A program made the position numbers and the translations under genes. Under the pieces are notes generated by a model. It ran no database searches and was not told the DNA's origin. It saw nothing but the letters and a program-made list of their open reading frames with translations. 64,000 nucleotides of DNA from Thinopyrum elongatum (lineage: Eukaryota > Streptophyta > Magnoliopsida > Poales > Poaceae), in NCBI GenBank assembly GCA_011799875.1, contig CM022303.1, forward strand, positions 303,447,232 to 303,511,231. The letters are read 5' to 3'. Positions 21,529 to 35,062 of the stretch are shown piece after piece (the stretch's first letter is position 1; every line of letters starts with the position of its first letter).

Positions 21529-23593
21529 AAACCTTTGCTTGTCCTCAAGCAATTCAGTTGATAAACTGAAAGTGAAAAAGAAAAACTTTTACGAACTCTT
21601 TTGCTCTTGTTTGCATAAATAAGCATAAGTAACACCCAGGTTTTCAGCAAAGATTATAACTAACCATGTCGACAATAACTCTTAAAAATTATATTAACTC
21701 ATAACAATGACATAATCAGCTAGCGAGCAATAATAAGATATCTCGAGCAACAACACGTTATTAAAACAACCATGATATAATATGACAATAGTGGTATCTC
21801 GCTAGCTCAGAATGAGACCGCAAAACATAAATGCAGAGCACCTCCAAAGTCCGAGGAGTGACTAAACATTGTAATTCATGGTAGAAAAGATCCAGTCATG
21901 ATGCACCCAACATTAGCTACACACAATGCATAAGCATGACAACAGTGCTCTCAGGTTCTGGCGCTTATTTGAGAAGGTGATGACACAACATAAAAGTAAA
22001 TAGATAGTCCCTTCGCAGAGGGAAGCAGTGATTTGCAGAGGTGCCAGAGCTCAAGTTTTAAAACAGAGGTAAATGAAATTTTGAGAGATGCACCCTTCTT
22101 GTTTACTTCGCGACCATCAGTTATCAATATCTTCCATGCTAAACACATTAGTGGCGGTTCCCAAGCGATAAAAGTAAAGGTTTACTCCCCCTCCACCAAC
22201 AGTCACACTCCACGGCTTGTCCGAAACAATGGGTGCCGTCCATACCAACAACAGTCCCGGGGGAGTTTTGTTTAATTATTTGCATTTTGAGTTCGGGACT
22301 GGGAATCCCTATTACCGCCCCTCTTGTGCAAGGACGAGTGAATAAACACTCATCATGAGAATAACCCGCTTAGCATGGAAGATACCGACTACCTCCTGTC
22401 GCTCTATGAACAATCCAGGCACACAAAAAGGATACTTATTTGAAGTTTTTAGAGGTGGCACATGCAAATTTACTTAGGACGGCAGGGTAATACCGCATAT
22501 AGGTAGGTATGGTGGACTCATCTGGAATAACTTGGGTTTCAGGTTTTTGATGCACAAGCAGAATTCCCACTTAGTACAGGCGAAGGCTAGCAAATAGGTT
22601 GAGAAGCGGCCAGCTAGAGAGCAACAACGGTCATGAACATGCATTATGCATAAGTAACATTGGATACTAGCATGAGTAGGATATGAACACCATGAACATA
22701 AATATCATAGAGGCTATGTTGGTTTTGATTCAACTACATGCATGAACATGTGCCAAGTCAAGCCACTCGAACATTCAGAGGAGGATACCATATCATCATA
22801 TTACATCACAATCATTTTAATGCAATGTTGACATCCAAGATAAATCATTATCCACTCGTAGCTACTTATGCAAGGCATGAGAAACTATAATCTCTAATTG
22901 TCATTGCAAACATGTTTGATCATAATGATCTAAATCATGGATACTAGGTTAAACATATTTACAAAAACAGAACAAGTCGAGTTCATACCCGTTTCTCTCT
23001 GCCACGGCCAGTTCATTAAATATCATCATTATTGCCTTTCACTTGCACGACCGAACAATTTGAAAATAATAATAGTGCAAGAGTGCCGTGGACTAAGCTG
23101 GAATCTGCAAACATTTTATTCAAAAGGAGGAGACAAGGTAAAATGTGCTCTTTGTCAGATCAACAATAATGCATATGAGAGCCACTCAACATTTTCATCG
23201 TGGTCTTCTCCTCGATATGACTCGATAAAAAGGAAAAAGAAATTCAGAGAAACACACTAAAATATTTTTAGAGTTTTTGGTTTTTTGTAAACAAGCAAAT
23301 AAAAAGGGAAAAGCAAAAACGAGAAAAACTATTTACACGGGAAAGCTCCCAACAAGTAAAAGAAGAACAAAGAAATCTTTTTGGGTTTTCTTTTTAGTGC
23401 TATAACAATTTAAACTAGGAAGAAAAATAAAAAAGAAGCAAGAAATATATTTTTGGATTTTCTCAAAGTTTTTCAAACACACAAGAAGAAAACAAGAAAA
23501 TAAATCTAACATGGATAATACAAATGAAAAAGTGTGACACCGACAACTGGAATGAAATTTGTGAACATGAATGTAATGTCGGTGGAAATACAT
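21529..23593 (-). other. Noncoding 3' region of truncated S element
   Basis: Parallel to 7878-9902, with the same landmarks (CTAGCGAGCAATAATAA, TGCAGAGCACC, CATGAACATAAATAT). It is AT-rich, with no credible gene. A homopurine-rich tract lies at about 23220-23500. Confidence 0.7.
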
Positions 23594-23607
23594 ACTCCCC
23601 CAAGCTT

Positions 23608-23853
23608 AGGCTTTTGGCCTAACTTGGTAATCTTCAGTAGCCTGCATAATGGTCGGAGTGATAACTCACAGAGGCTCTTGGTGCGGCTGCAGCCTGCCGT
23701 GCGGCCACCACTGGCGCGTTATGAGCTCGGGCCTCGCTCTCGAGAACATAATATCTTCCCCTACTGTGAACATTAAAGAGAGCAGGTGCAGGCAAATATG
23801 TGTCCACAACGGAATCCTTATTAAACAGTAATTTATAAGTGAAATTATGGGGT
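23608..23853 (-). pseudogene. C-terminal scrap of the S second ORF
   Basis: By position (just upstream of the internal PPT copy) and by patches such as GTGCAGGCAAA...CAGTAATTTATAA, it corresponds to about 9938-10210 of the complete element. Frames are interrupted, and only the last 80 codons or so could be represented. Confidence 0.5.
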
Positions 23854-24837
23854 AGATGACATGATGTAGAGGGATAAACTCAAGCAATATGACATAAACC
23901 CCATCTTTTTTATCCTTGATGGCAACAATACAATACGTGCCTCCCTACCCCTTCTGTCACTGGGTCAAGACACCGCAAGATTGAACCCAAAACTAAGCAC
24001 CTCTCCCATTGCAAGAAAAACCAATCTAGTTGGCCAAACCAAACTGATAGTTCGAAGAGAAATACAAAGATATCTTAATCATGCATAAAAGAGTTCAGAA
24101 AAGACTCAAATAATATTCATAGATAATCTGATCATAAATCCACAATTCATCGGATCTCAACAAACACACCGTAAAATAAGATTACATCGGATAGAACTCC
24201 AAGAACACCAAGGAGAACATGGTATTGAAGATCAAAGAGAGAGAAGAAGCCATCTAGCTACTAGCTATGGACCCATAGGTCTGTGTTAAACTACTCACGC
24301 ATCATCGGAAGGGCAGCAAGGTTGATGTAGAGGCCCTCCGTGATTGAATCCCCCTCCGGCAGGGTGCAAAAAAAGGCCCCAAGATGGGATCTCACGGGAA
24401 CAGAGGCTTGCGGCGGCGGAAAAGTATTTTGGTTGATGCTTTTGATATTGGGGGAATATTTCTGAATTTATAGAGGTGGAATTAGAGTTGGAGGACACCC
24501 AAGGGGCCCACAAGCCCTCAGGGCGCCCCCCCTGGGGCGCGCCCTAGAGGCTTGTGGCCTCCTTGGGACTCTTCTGGTCCTCTCTCCAAGTTACGTAGGT
24601 GTCTTCTGGTCCAAGAAAAATCATCGTAAAGTTTTATTCCGTTTGGACTCCGTTTGATATTCCTTTTGTGTAAAAGTCAAAAACAAGGAAAAAACAAAAA
24701 CTGGCACTGGGCTCTAGGTTAATTGGTTAGTCCCAAAAATAATATAAAATAGCATATTAATGCATATAAAACATCCAAAACAGATAATATAATAGCATGG
24801 AACTATAAAAAATTATAGATACGTTGGAGACGTATCA
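23854..24837 (-). mobile_element. Truncated 3' LTR of a W element
   Basis: Matches 31930-32901 and 37410-38391. About 600 bp at the LTR's downstream end are lost at the junction with the S element. It ends at ACGTATCA (24837), followed by the PPT complement AGCATCCCCAAGCTTAATTCC. Stem: CCACAAGCC 24508-24516 / GGCTTGTGG 24549-24557. Confidence 0.85.
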
Positions 24838-25622
24838 AGCATCCCCAAGCTTAATTCCTGCTCGTCCTCGAGTAAGTAAATGATAAAAACAGAATTTTTG
24901 ATGTGGAATGCTACCTAACATATTTATCAATGTAATCTTCTTTATTGTGGCATGAATATTCAGATCCATAAGATTCAAAACAAAAGTTTAATATTGACAT
25001 AAAAACAATAATACTTCAAGCATACTAATAAAGCAATCATGTCTTCTCAAAATAACATGGCCAAAGAAAGTTATCCCTACAAAATCATATACTCTGGCTA
25101 TGCTCCATCTTCATCACACAAAGTATTTCATCATGCACAACCCCGATGACAAGCCAAGCAATTGTTTCATACTTTTGGTGTTCTCAAACTTTTTCAACTT
25201 TCACGCAATACATGAGCGTGAGCCATGGATATAACACTATAGGTGGAATAGAATATGGTGGTTGTGGAGAAGACAAAAAAGAAGGAGAAAGTCTCACATC
25301 AACTAGGCAAATTAATGGGCTATGGATATGCCCATCAATTGATATCGATGCAAGTGAGTAGGGATTGCCATGTAGCGGATGCACTAGAGCTATAAGTGTA
25401 TGAAATCTCAAAAAGAAACTAAGTGGTTGTGCGTCCAACTTGCTTGCTCACGAAGACCTAGGGCAATTTGAGGAAGCCCATCATTGGAATATAGAAGCCA
25501 AGTTCTATAATGAAAAATTCCCACTAGTATATGAAAGTGACAAAATAGGAGACTCTCTATCATGAAGATCATGGTGCTACTTTGAAGCACAAGTGTGGAA
25601 AAAGGATAGTAACATTGTCCCT
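24838..25622 (-). other. 3' internal region of truncated W element
   Basis: Closely matches 32902-33688 up to GTAACATTGTCCCTTC. No gene is present; short frames here also occur in the other W copies but are antisense to each other and not conserved as protein. Confidence 0.75.
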
Positions 25623-26345
25623 TCACTACTTTGATTATTTGATATGTGGGTGGACCAGTGCTAGGGTGATGTTCTTACTTGAGTAGGCAACCCTCTTATG
25701 ATTACCCCCTCTTGCAAGCATCTGCAACTACGAAAGAAGATCCTAAGATAAATCTAACCATAGCATGAAACATATGGATCCAAATCAGCCCCTTACGAAA
25801 TAATGCATAAACAAGGGTTTAAGCTTCTGTCACTCTCGCAACCCATCATCTACTTATTACTCCATAATGCCTTCCCTTAGGCCCAAGTATGGTGAAGTGT
25901 CATGTAGTCGACATTCACATGACACCACTAAACGAAGAATAACACATATCATCAAAATATCAAATGAATACCAACTTCACATGATTACTTATAACAAGAC
26001 TTCTCCCATGTCCTCAAGAACAAAATTAACTACTCACAAATCTTATTCATGTCCAGGATCAAAGGTGTATTGAATATGCTTAAGGATCTGAACATATAAT
26101 CTTCCACCAAATAAACCAACTAGCATCAATTACAAGATGTAATCAACACTACTAGCAACCCACAAGTACCAATCCAAGGTTTTCAGACAAAGATTGAATA
26201 CAAGAGATGAACTAGGGTTTGTGAGGAGATGGTGCTGGTGAAGATGTTGATGAAGATTGGTCCTCCCACGATGAGAGGATCGTTGGTGATGTCGATGGCT
26301 TCGATTTCCCCTCCCGGAGGGAAGTATCCCCGACGGAATCGCTCC
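25623..26345. other. Unassigned 723-bp segment between two inverted W remnants
   Basis: It differs from the W internal region, which at this point continues with a CT-rich tract in the other copy. It contains GAACTAGGGTTTGTGAGGAGATGG (about 26210) and a GATGGTGATGTCGATGG-like run typical of the promoter-proximal part of an LTR, so it may be a piece of another retroelement. No gene is recognised. Confidence 0.4.
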
Positions 26346-26821
26346 CACTTAGTTTCCTTTGAGATTTCATACACTTATAGCTCTTAGTTCATCTGCTGCA
26401 TGGCAATCCCTACTACTCGCATTGATATTGGTTGATGGGCATCTCCATAGCCCGTTGATCTGATGAGTTGATGCGAGACTTTCTTCCTTTTTTGATTTCC
26501 CTTATTGAGCTCTATCGCCGCATTCTATTCCAACTATAGTGCTATATACAGGGCTCAAGCTCATGTTGCGTGGCATTGAAAATGCTAAAGTGCGTTAGAA
26601 GTACGATCCAATTGCCTGGTTTAACACCAGGGTGCTCATGATTTATATTTATGTGGTGAAGGCGGAGTCATGCCATGCTAAAATGATAAAATGAGTTGTC
26701 ATAAAATACATTAAGGATAGTATATTTTGGAAAAGTAATGATTATGCTTCTTATATTCATGGGTATTATTATGTTGATATTATTACTTCATCGTTTCTCA
26801 TCATTTATACCATAAAGAGAT

Positions 26822-28536
26822 TGTTGGGGAACGTTGCATGGAAAACAAAAAAAATTCTACACACACGCAAGATCTATCCATGGAGATGCATAGCTACGAG
26901 AGGGGAGAGTATGTCTACATACCCTCGTAGACCGTTAAGTGGAAGCGTTTATCAACACGGTTGATGTAGTCATACACCTTCATGATCCACCCGATCAAGT
27001 ACCGAACGCACGGCACCTCCGCGTTCAGCACACGTTCAGCTCGATGACGTCCTCGCCTCCTTGATCCAGCAAGTCGGGCGAGGTAGTGGATGAGTTCCGG
27101 CAGCACGACAGCGTGGTGACGGTGGTGGTGCAACTATCTCCGCAGGGCTTCGCCGAGCACTACGAAAATTATGACCGAGGACGAACTAGAGGGAGAGGGG
27201 CGCCACACACGGCTTGGGGATCATGGTGTGTGTTGCCCCTCTCCCTCCTCGCATATATACAGGTGGGGGAGAGGAGGGGAGGTAGCCTAGGGCGCCTGCC
27301 CTAGGCGCCCCCTTTCCTTCCTAGGGGGTGGAGGAGAAGGCAGGAGGGGGGCCGGCGGCTCCTTGCCTTAGGTGCCCCCTTTTCCTTCCCTATAGGGTCG
27401 GCGACCAGGGAGAGGGCGCGCCAACCCCTTGTGGGCTGGTGTGTTCCTCCCCTTGGCCCATTAGGCCCATATACTCCCCGTAGGTCTCCCAGAACCCCTT
27501 CCGGTAACCCGATGAATACCCGATACATTCTGAAACCTTTCCGGAGACTAAATACTATCATTCTATATATCAATCTTTACCTACGGACCATTCCGGAGCT
27601 CCTCGTCATGTCCGTGATCTCATCCGGGACTCCGAACAACATTTGGTCACCAACTCACATAACTCGTATAATACTATATCATCAACGAACGTTAAGCGTG
27701 CGGACCCTACGGGTTCGAGAATGATGTAGACATGACCGAGACGCCTCTCCGGTCAATAACCAATAGCGGGACCTGGATTCCCATATCGGTTCCTACATAT
27801 TCTAGGAAGATCTTTATCGGTCGAACCTTTATGACAACATACGTAATTCCCTTTGTCTATCGGTATGTTACTTGCCCGAGATTCGATCGTCGGTGTCTCC
27901 ATACCTAGTTCAATCTCGTTACCGACAAGTCTCTTTACTTGTTCCGTAATACATCATCTTGCAACTAACTTCTTAGTCACTTTGCTTGCAAGCTTCTTGT
28001 GATGTGTATTACTCAAGAGGGCCCAGAGATACCTCTCCGATACACGAAGTGAAAAATCCCAATCTCGATTCACGCTAACTCAACAGACTCCTTCGAAAAT
28101 ACCTGTAGAGCATCTTTATGATCACCCTGTTATGTTGTGATGTTTGATAGCACACAAGGTATTCCTCCAATATCCGGGAGTTGCATGATCTCATGGTCGA
28201 AGGAATATGTATTTGACATTAAGAAAGCAGTAGCAATAAACTGAACGATCATATGCTAAGCTAACGGATGGGTCTTGTCCATCACATCATTCTCCTAATG
28301 ATGTGATCCCGTTATCAAGTGACAACTCATGTCTATGGTTAGGAAACCTTAATCATCTTTGATCAACGAGCTAGTCTAGTAGAGGCTTACTAGGGACACA
28401 GTATTTGTTTATGTATTGACACATGTATTTAAGTTTTCGGTTAATACAATTCTAGCATGAATAATAAACCTTTATCATGAATAAGGAAATATAATAATAA
28501 CAACTTTATTATTGCCTCTAGGACATATTTCCATCA
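26822..28536 (-). mobile_element. 3' LTR of minus-strand BARE-like element
   Basis: Minus strand start TGATGGAAATATGTCC; end CAACGTTCCCCAACA. It is preceded on the minus strand by the PPT. It contains a TATA-like CATATATAC complement near 27249-27258. Confidence 0.92.
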
Positions 28537-28549
28537 GTCTCCCACTTGC
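28537..28549 (-). promoter_or_regulatory. Polypurine tract of minus-strand BARE-like element
   Basis: Minus strand GCAAGTGGGAGAC, directly before the 3' LTR. It is the same as the tract at 49957-49968 in the plus-strand copy. Confidence 0.85.
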
Positions 28550-28562
28550 ACTAGAGTCAATA

Positions 28563-28680
28563 ATCCAGTTCACATCGCCATGTGATTAACACCCATAGTT
28601 CACATCGCCATGTGACTAATACCTAAAGAGTTTACTAGAGTCAATAATCTAGTTCACATCACCATGTGATTAATACCCAA
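28563..28680 (-). repeat. Threefold tandem repeat next to the PPT
   Basis: AGTTCACATCGCCATGTGA-type units occur three times (about 28567, 28599 and 28651), two of them with an attached ACTAGAGTCAATAAT block. The plus-strand BARE-like copy has only one such block here. The expansion lies between the end of pol and the PPT. Confidence 0.75.
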
Positions 28681-31334
28681 AGAGTACTAAGGTGTGATCA
28701 TGTTTTGCTTGTGAGAGAGGTTTAGTCAATGGGTCTGCCATATTCAGATCCGTATGTATTTTGCAAATTTCTATGTCTACAATGCTCTGCATGGAGCTAC
28801 TCTAGCTAATTGCTCCGACTTTCAATATGTATCCAGATTGAGACTCAGAGTCATCTGAATCGGTGTCAAAGCTTGCATTGACGTAATCCTTTACGATGAT
28901 CTCTTTATCACCTCCATAACCGAGAAACATTTCCTTAGTCCTCTTAGGTAACTAAGGATAATTTTTGACCGCTGTCCAGTGATCCACTCCTGGATCACCA
29001 TTGTACCCCCTTGCCAAACTCATGGCAAGGCACACAACAGGTCTGGTACACAGCATGGCATACTTTATAGAACCTATGGCTGAGGCATAGGGAATGACTT
29101 TCATTCTCTCTCTATCTTCTGCCGTGGTCAGGCTTTGAGTCTTACTCAACTTCACACCTTGCAACACAGGCAAGAACCCTTTCTTTAACTGATCCATTTT
29201 GAACTTCTTCAAAACTTTGCCAAGGTATGTGCTTTGTGAAATTCCTATTAAGCGTCTTGATCTATCCCTATAGATCTTGATGCCCAATATGTAAGTAGCT
29301 TCACCGAGGTCTTTCATTGAAAAATTCTTATTCAAGTATCCTTTTATGCGATCCAAAAATTCTATATCATTTCTAATCAACAATAAGTCATCCACATATA
29401 ATATCAGAAATGCTACAGAGCTCCCACACACTTTCTTGTAAATACAGGCTTCATCATAAGCCTGTATAAAACCATATGCTTTGATCACCTCATCAAAGCA
29501 TATATTCCAACTCTGAGATGCTTGCACGAGTCCATAGATGGATCGCTGGAGCTTGCACACTTTGTTAGCACCTTTAGGATCGACAAAACCTTCTGGCTGC
29601 ATCATATACAACTCTTCTTTAAGAAATCCGTTAAGGAATGCAGTTTTGATGTCCATTTGCCAGATTTTATAATCATAAAATGCGACAATTGCTAACATGA
29701 TTCGGACAGAATTAAGCATCGCTATAGGTGAGAAAGTCTCATCGTAGTCAACCCCTTGAACTTGTCGAAAAACTTTCGCGACAAGTCAAGCTTTATAGAC
29801 AGTGATATTACAATCAGCGTCTATCTTCCTCTTGAAGATCCATTTATTCTCAATGGCCTACCGATCATCGGGCAAGTCCACCAAAGTCCACACTTTGTTC
29901 TCATACATGGATCCTATCTCAGATTTCATGGCCTCAAGCCATTTGTCGGAATCTGGGCTCATCATAGCTTCTTCATAGTTCATAGGTTCGCTGTTGTCTA
30001 ACAACATGACTTCCAGGACAGGATTACCGTACCACTCTGGTGCGGAACATGTTCTGGTCGACCTACGAGGTTCAGTAGTAACTTGATCCGAATTTTCATG
30101 ATCATCATCATTAGCTTCCTCTCTAGTTGGTGCAGGCATCACTAGAACGGTTTTCTCTGATGTGCTACTTTCCAATTCGAGAGAAGGTACAATTACCTAA
30201 TCAAGTTCTACTTTCCTCCCACTCACTTCTTTCGAGAGAAACTCCTTCTCTAGAAATGACCCATTCTTAGCAACAAAGATCTTGCCTTCGAATCTGTGGT
30301 AGAAGGTGTACCCAATAGTTTCCTTATGGTATCCTATGAAGACGCACTTCTCCGATTTGGGTTCGAGCTTATCAGGCTGAAGCCTTTTGACATAAGCGTC
30401 GCATCCCCAAACTTTAAGAAATGATAGCTTAGATTTCTTGCCAAATCATAGTTCATACGGTGTCGTCTCAACGGATTTAGATGGTGCCCTATTTAACGTG
30501 AATGCGGCTGTCTCTAATGCATAACCCCAAAATGATAAAGGCAAATCGGTAAGAGACATCATAGAACACACCATATCTAATAAAGTACGGTTACGACGTT
30601 CAGACACACCATTACGCTGTGGTGTTACAGGTGGCGTGAGTTGTGAAACAATTCCACATTGTTTTAAATGAAGGCCTAACTCATAAATCAAATATTCACC
30701 TCCGTGATCAGATCGTAGAAACTTTATTTTCTTGTTATGATGATTCTCCACTTCACTCTAAAATTCTTTGAACTTTTCAAATGTTTCAGACTTGTGTTTC
30801 ATCAAGTAGATATACCCATACCTACTCAAATAATATGTGAAGGTCAAAAAATGACGATACCCGCCGCGTGCCTCAACACTCATTGGACTGCATACATCGG
30901 TATGTATTATTTCCAATAAGTCTTTAGCTCGCTCCATTGTTCCGGAGAACGGAGTTTTTAGTCATCTTGCCCGTGAGGCATGGTTCACAAGTATCAAATG
31001 ATTCATAATCAAGTGATTCCAAAAGTCCATCCGCATGGAGTTTCTTCATGCACTTTACAACAATATGACCTAAACGGCAGTGCCACAAGTATGTTGCACT
31101 ATCATTATCAACTTTGCATCTTTTGGAATCAACAAGAATAGACCATTCATTAAAGGTGCATGACCATAAAAGATATTACTCATATAAATAGAACAACCAT
31201 TATTCTCTGACTTAAATGAATAACCGTCTCGCAATAAACAAGATCCATATATAATGTTCATGCTCAACGCTGGCACCAAATAACAATTATTAAGGTCTAA
31301 GACTAATCCCGAAGGTAGATGTAGAGGTAGCGTG

Positions 31335-32901
31335 TGCTACTTCTTGAGCTTGCGTTGATTTTTCCCTTGAAGAGGAAAGGGTGATGCAGCAAAGTAGAGA
31401 TAAGTATTTCCCTCAGTTAAGAACCAAGGTATCAATCCAGTAGGAGGCACAAGCAAGTCTCCAATCTATGCACCTGCACAAAGTAACAAACACTTGCACT
31501 CAACGCGAAAAAGGGGTTGTCAATCCCTTCACGGTCTCGAACAAGAGTGAGATCTAATAGAGATAGGTATAAAAGATAAATAAAAAGGCAAACTAAAGTA
31601 AATATAAATAAATTACAACAAGGTATTTTTGGGTTTTTTGGTTTATAGATCTGAAAATATATGATGGAAAATAGACCTGGGGGCCATAGGTTTCACTAAA
31701 GGCTTCTCTCTTGAAGATAGCATACGGTGGGTAAACAAATTACTGTTGAGCAATTGATAGAAAAGCGCAAAGTTATGATGATATCTAAGGCAATGATCAT
31801 GAATATAGGCATCACATCCGTGACAAGTAGACCGACTCCTGCCTTCATCTACTACTATTACTCCACACATCGACCGCTATCCAGCATGCATCTAGAGTAT
31901 TAAGTTCATAAGAACGGAGTAACGCCTTAAGTAAGATGACATGATGTAGAGGGATAAACTCAAGCAATATGATATAAACCCCATCTTTTTATCCTTGATG
32001 GCAATAATACAATACGTGCCTTGCTACCCCGTCTGTCACTGGGTGAGGACACCGCAAGATTGAACCCAAAACTAAGCACCTCTCCCATTGCAAGAAAAAC
32101 CAATCTAGTTGGCCAAACCAAACCGATAGTTCGAAGAGAAATACAAAGATATCTTAATCCTGCATAAAAGAGTTCAGAGAAGACTCAAATAATATTCATA
32201 GATAATCTGATCATAAATCCACAATTCATCGAATCTCAACAAACGCACCGCAAAAAGTATTACATCGAATAGATCTCCAAGAACATCGAGGAGAACATTG
32301 TATTGAAGATCAAAGAGAGAGAAGAAGCCATCTAGCTACTAGCTATGGACCCGTAGGTCTGTGGTAAACTACTCACGCATCATCGGAAGGGCAGCAAGGT
32401 TGATGTAGAGGCCCTCCGTGATCGAATCCCCCTCCGGCAGATCACCGGAAAAGGCCCCAAGATGGGATCTCACGGGAAAAGAGGCTTGCGGCGGCGAAAA
32501 AGTATTTTGGTGGATGCCACTGGTGTTGGGGGAATATTTGGGAATTTATAGTGCAAAGATTAGGGTTGGGGGACTCCCGAGGGGTCCACAAGCCAGGGGG
32601 CGTGCCCTGAGGGCTTGTGGGCTCCTCGGGACTCCTCTGGCCCCCTCTCCAAGTCCTCTGGATGTCTTCTGGTCCAAGAAAAATCATCATGAAAGTTTTA
32701 TTCTGTTTGGACCCAATTTGATATTCCTTTTCTGTAAAAGTCAGAAACAAGGAAAAAACAGAAACTGGCACTGGGCTCTAGGTTAATAGGTTAGTCCCAA
32801 AAATAATATAAAATAGCATTTTAATGCATATAAAACATCCAAAACAGATAATATAATAGCATGGAACAATAAAAAATTATAGATACGTTGGAGACGTATC
32901 A
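31335..32901 (-). mobile_element. 3' LTR of nested W element
   Basis: Plus-strand TGCTACTTCTTGAGC to GGAGACGTATCA. Next to it, 32902-32921 (AGCATCCCCAAGCTTAATTC) is the complement of the PPT. Stem: 32586-32594 / 32612-32620. Confidence 0.92.
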
Positions 32902-34991
32902 AGCATCCCCAAGCTTAATTCCTGCTCATCCTCGAGTAGGTAAATGATCAAAATAGAATTTTTGATGTGGAATGCTACCTAACATATTTATCAATGTAAT
33001 CTTCTTTATTGCAGCATGAATATTCAGATCCATAAGATTCAAAACAAAAGTTTAATATTGACATAAAAACAATAATACTTCAAGCATACTAATAAAGCAA
33101 TCATGTCTTCTCAAAATAACATGGCCAAAGAAAGTTATCCCTACAAAATCATATAGTCTGGCTATGCTTCATCTTCATCACACAAAGTATTTCATCATGC
33201 ACAACCTCGATGTCAAGCCAAGAAATTGTTTCATACTTTTGGTGTTCTCAAACTTTTTCAACTTTCACGCAATACATGAGCGTGAGCCATGGATATAGCA
33301 CTATAAGTGGAATAGAATATGGTGGTTGTGGAGAAGACAAAAAAGAAGGAGAAAGTCTCACATCAACTAGAAAAATTAATGGGCTATGGAGATGCCCATC
33401 AATTGATATCGATGCAAGTGAGTAGGGATTGCCATGCAACGGATGCACTAGAGCTATAAGTGTATGAAATCTCAAAAAGAAACTAAGTGGGTGTGCATCC
33501 AACTTGCTTGCTCACGAAGACCTAGGGCAATTTGAGGAAGCCTATCATTGGAATATACAAGCCAAGTTCTGCAATGAAAAATTCCCACTAGTATATGAAA
33601 GTGACAAAATAGGAGACTCTCTATCATGAAGATCAAGGTGCTACTTTGAAGCACAAGTGTGGAAAAAGGATAGTAACATTGTCCCTTCTCTCTTTTCTCT
33701 CATTTTTTGTCTCTTTTTTTGTTTGGGCTTCTTTGGCCTCTTTTATTTTTTGTAAATTCCGGAGACTCATCCCAACTTGCGAGGTAATCATAGCTTCCAT
33801 CATCCTTTCCTCACATGGGACAATGCTCTAATAGTGATGATCATCACACTTTTATTTACTTACAACTCAAAAATTAAAAATCGATACTAGAACAAGATAT
33901 GACTCTATATGAATACCTCCGGCGGTGTACTGGGATGTGCTATGATCAAGAGTTACATGTATAAAAAAATATGAACGCTGGCCTTGCCACAAATACTATG
34001 CCAACTACATGATCATGCAAAGCAATATGACAATGATGGTGCGTGTCATAATAAACGGAACGGTGGAAGTTGCATGGCAATATATCTTGGAATGGCTATG
34101 GAAATGCCATAATAGGTAGGTATGGTGGCTGTTTTGAGGAAGGGTATATGGTGGGTTTAATGCACTGGCGAAAGTTGCGCGGTACTAGAGAGGCTAGCAA
34201 TGGTGGAAGGGTGAGAGTGCGTATAATCCATGGACTCAACATTAATCATAAAGAACTCACATACTTATTGCAAAAATTTATTAGCCATCAAAACAAAGTA
34301 CTACACGCATGCTCCTAGGGGGATAGATTGGTAGGAAAAGACCATCGCTCGTCCCCGACCGCCACTCATAAGGAAGACAATCAAAAAATAAATCATGCTC
34401 CGACTTCATCACATAACGGTTCACCATACATGCATGCTACGGGAATCACAAACTTTAACACAAGTATTTCTACCAATCCACAATTACTCACTAGCATGAC
34501 TCTAATATCACCATCTTTATATCTCAAAAAAATGCAAGGAATCAAACTTCTCATCTATTCAATGCTCTTTATATGAAAGTTTTTATTATATCCCTCTTGG
34601 ATGCCCATCATATTAGGACTAATTTCAAAACCTAAGAAAATTACCATGCTATTTAAGACTCTCAAAATAATATAAGTGAATCATGAGAGTTCAATAATTT
34701 CTATAAAATAAAGCCACCGCCATGCTCTAAAAAGATATAAGTGAAGGACTAAAGCAAACTGCGTAGCTCAAATGATATAAGTGAAGCACATAAAGTATTC
34801 TAATAAATTCACGATTAATGTGTGTCCCTATCAAAAGGTGTGTACATCAAGGATGATTATGGCAAACTAAAAAGAAAAGACTCATATCATACAAGACGCT
34901 CCAAGCAAAACACATATCACGTGGTGAATAAAAATATAGCCTTAAGTAAATTTACCGATGGATTGAAGACAAAAGAGGGGATGCCATCCGG

Positions 34992-35006
34992 GGCATCCCC
35001 AAGCTT
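34992..35006 (-). promoter_or_regulatory. Internal PPT-like motif of nested W element, copy 1
   Basis: Minus strand AAGCTTGGGGATGCC, matching 5933-5947 and 5989-6003 in the other W element. Confidence 0.55.
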
Positions 35007-35047
35007 AGATGCTTGGTTGTCCTTGAATATTACCTTTGGGTGCCTTT

Positions 35048-35062
35048 GGCATCCCCAAGCTT
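35048..35062 (-). promoter_or_regulatory. Internal PPT-like motif of nested W element, copy 2
   Basis: Minus strand AAGCTTGGGGATGCC, 56 bp from copy 1. This is the same spacing as between 5933 and 5989 in the other W element. Confidence 0.55.

Larger units (their letters stand above)
20118..23853 (-). mobile_element. Truncated S-family element (3' LTR plus 3' internal region)
   Basis: The 3' LTR is 20118-21514 (1,397 bp). It is followed by the PPT (21515-21528), the long noncoding region (21529-23593), the internal PPT copy (23594-23607) and the C-terminal end of the second ORF (about 23608-23853). Everything upstream (gag, PBS, 5' LTR) is missing. The break at about 23853/23854 runs straight into a W-family LTR fragment. 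No second TSD exists to confirm the insertion. Confidence 0.85.

Noticed and set aside
25623..26345. Possible host exon, because of a GAACTAGGGTTTG start and a GATGATG run
   Set aside because: No sustained frame, and it is wedged between two retroelement remnants; better explained as another repeat.
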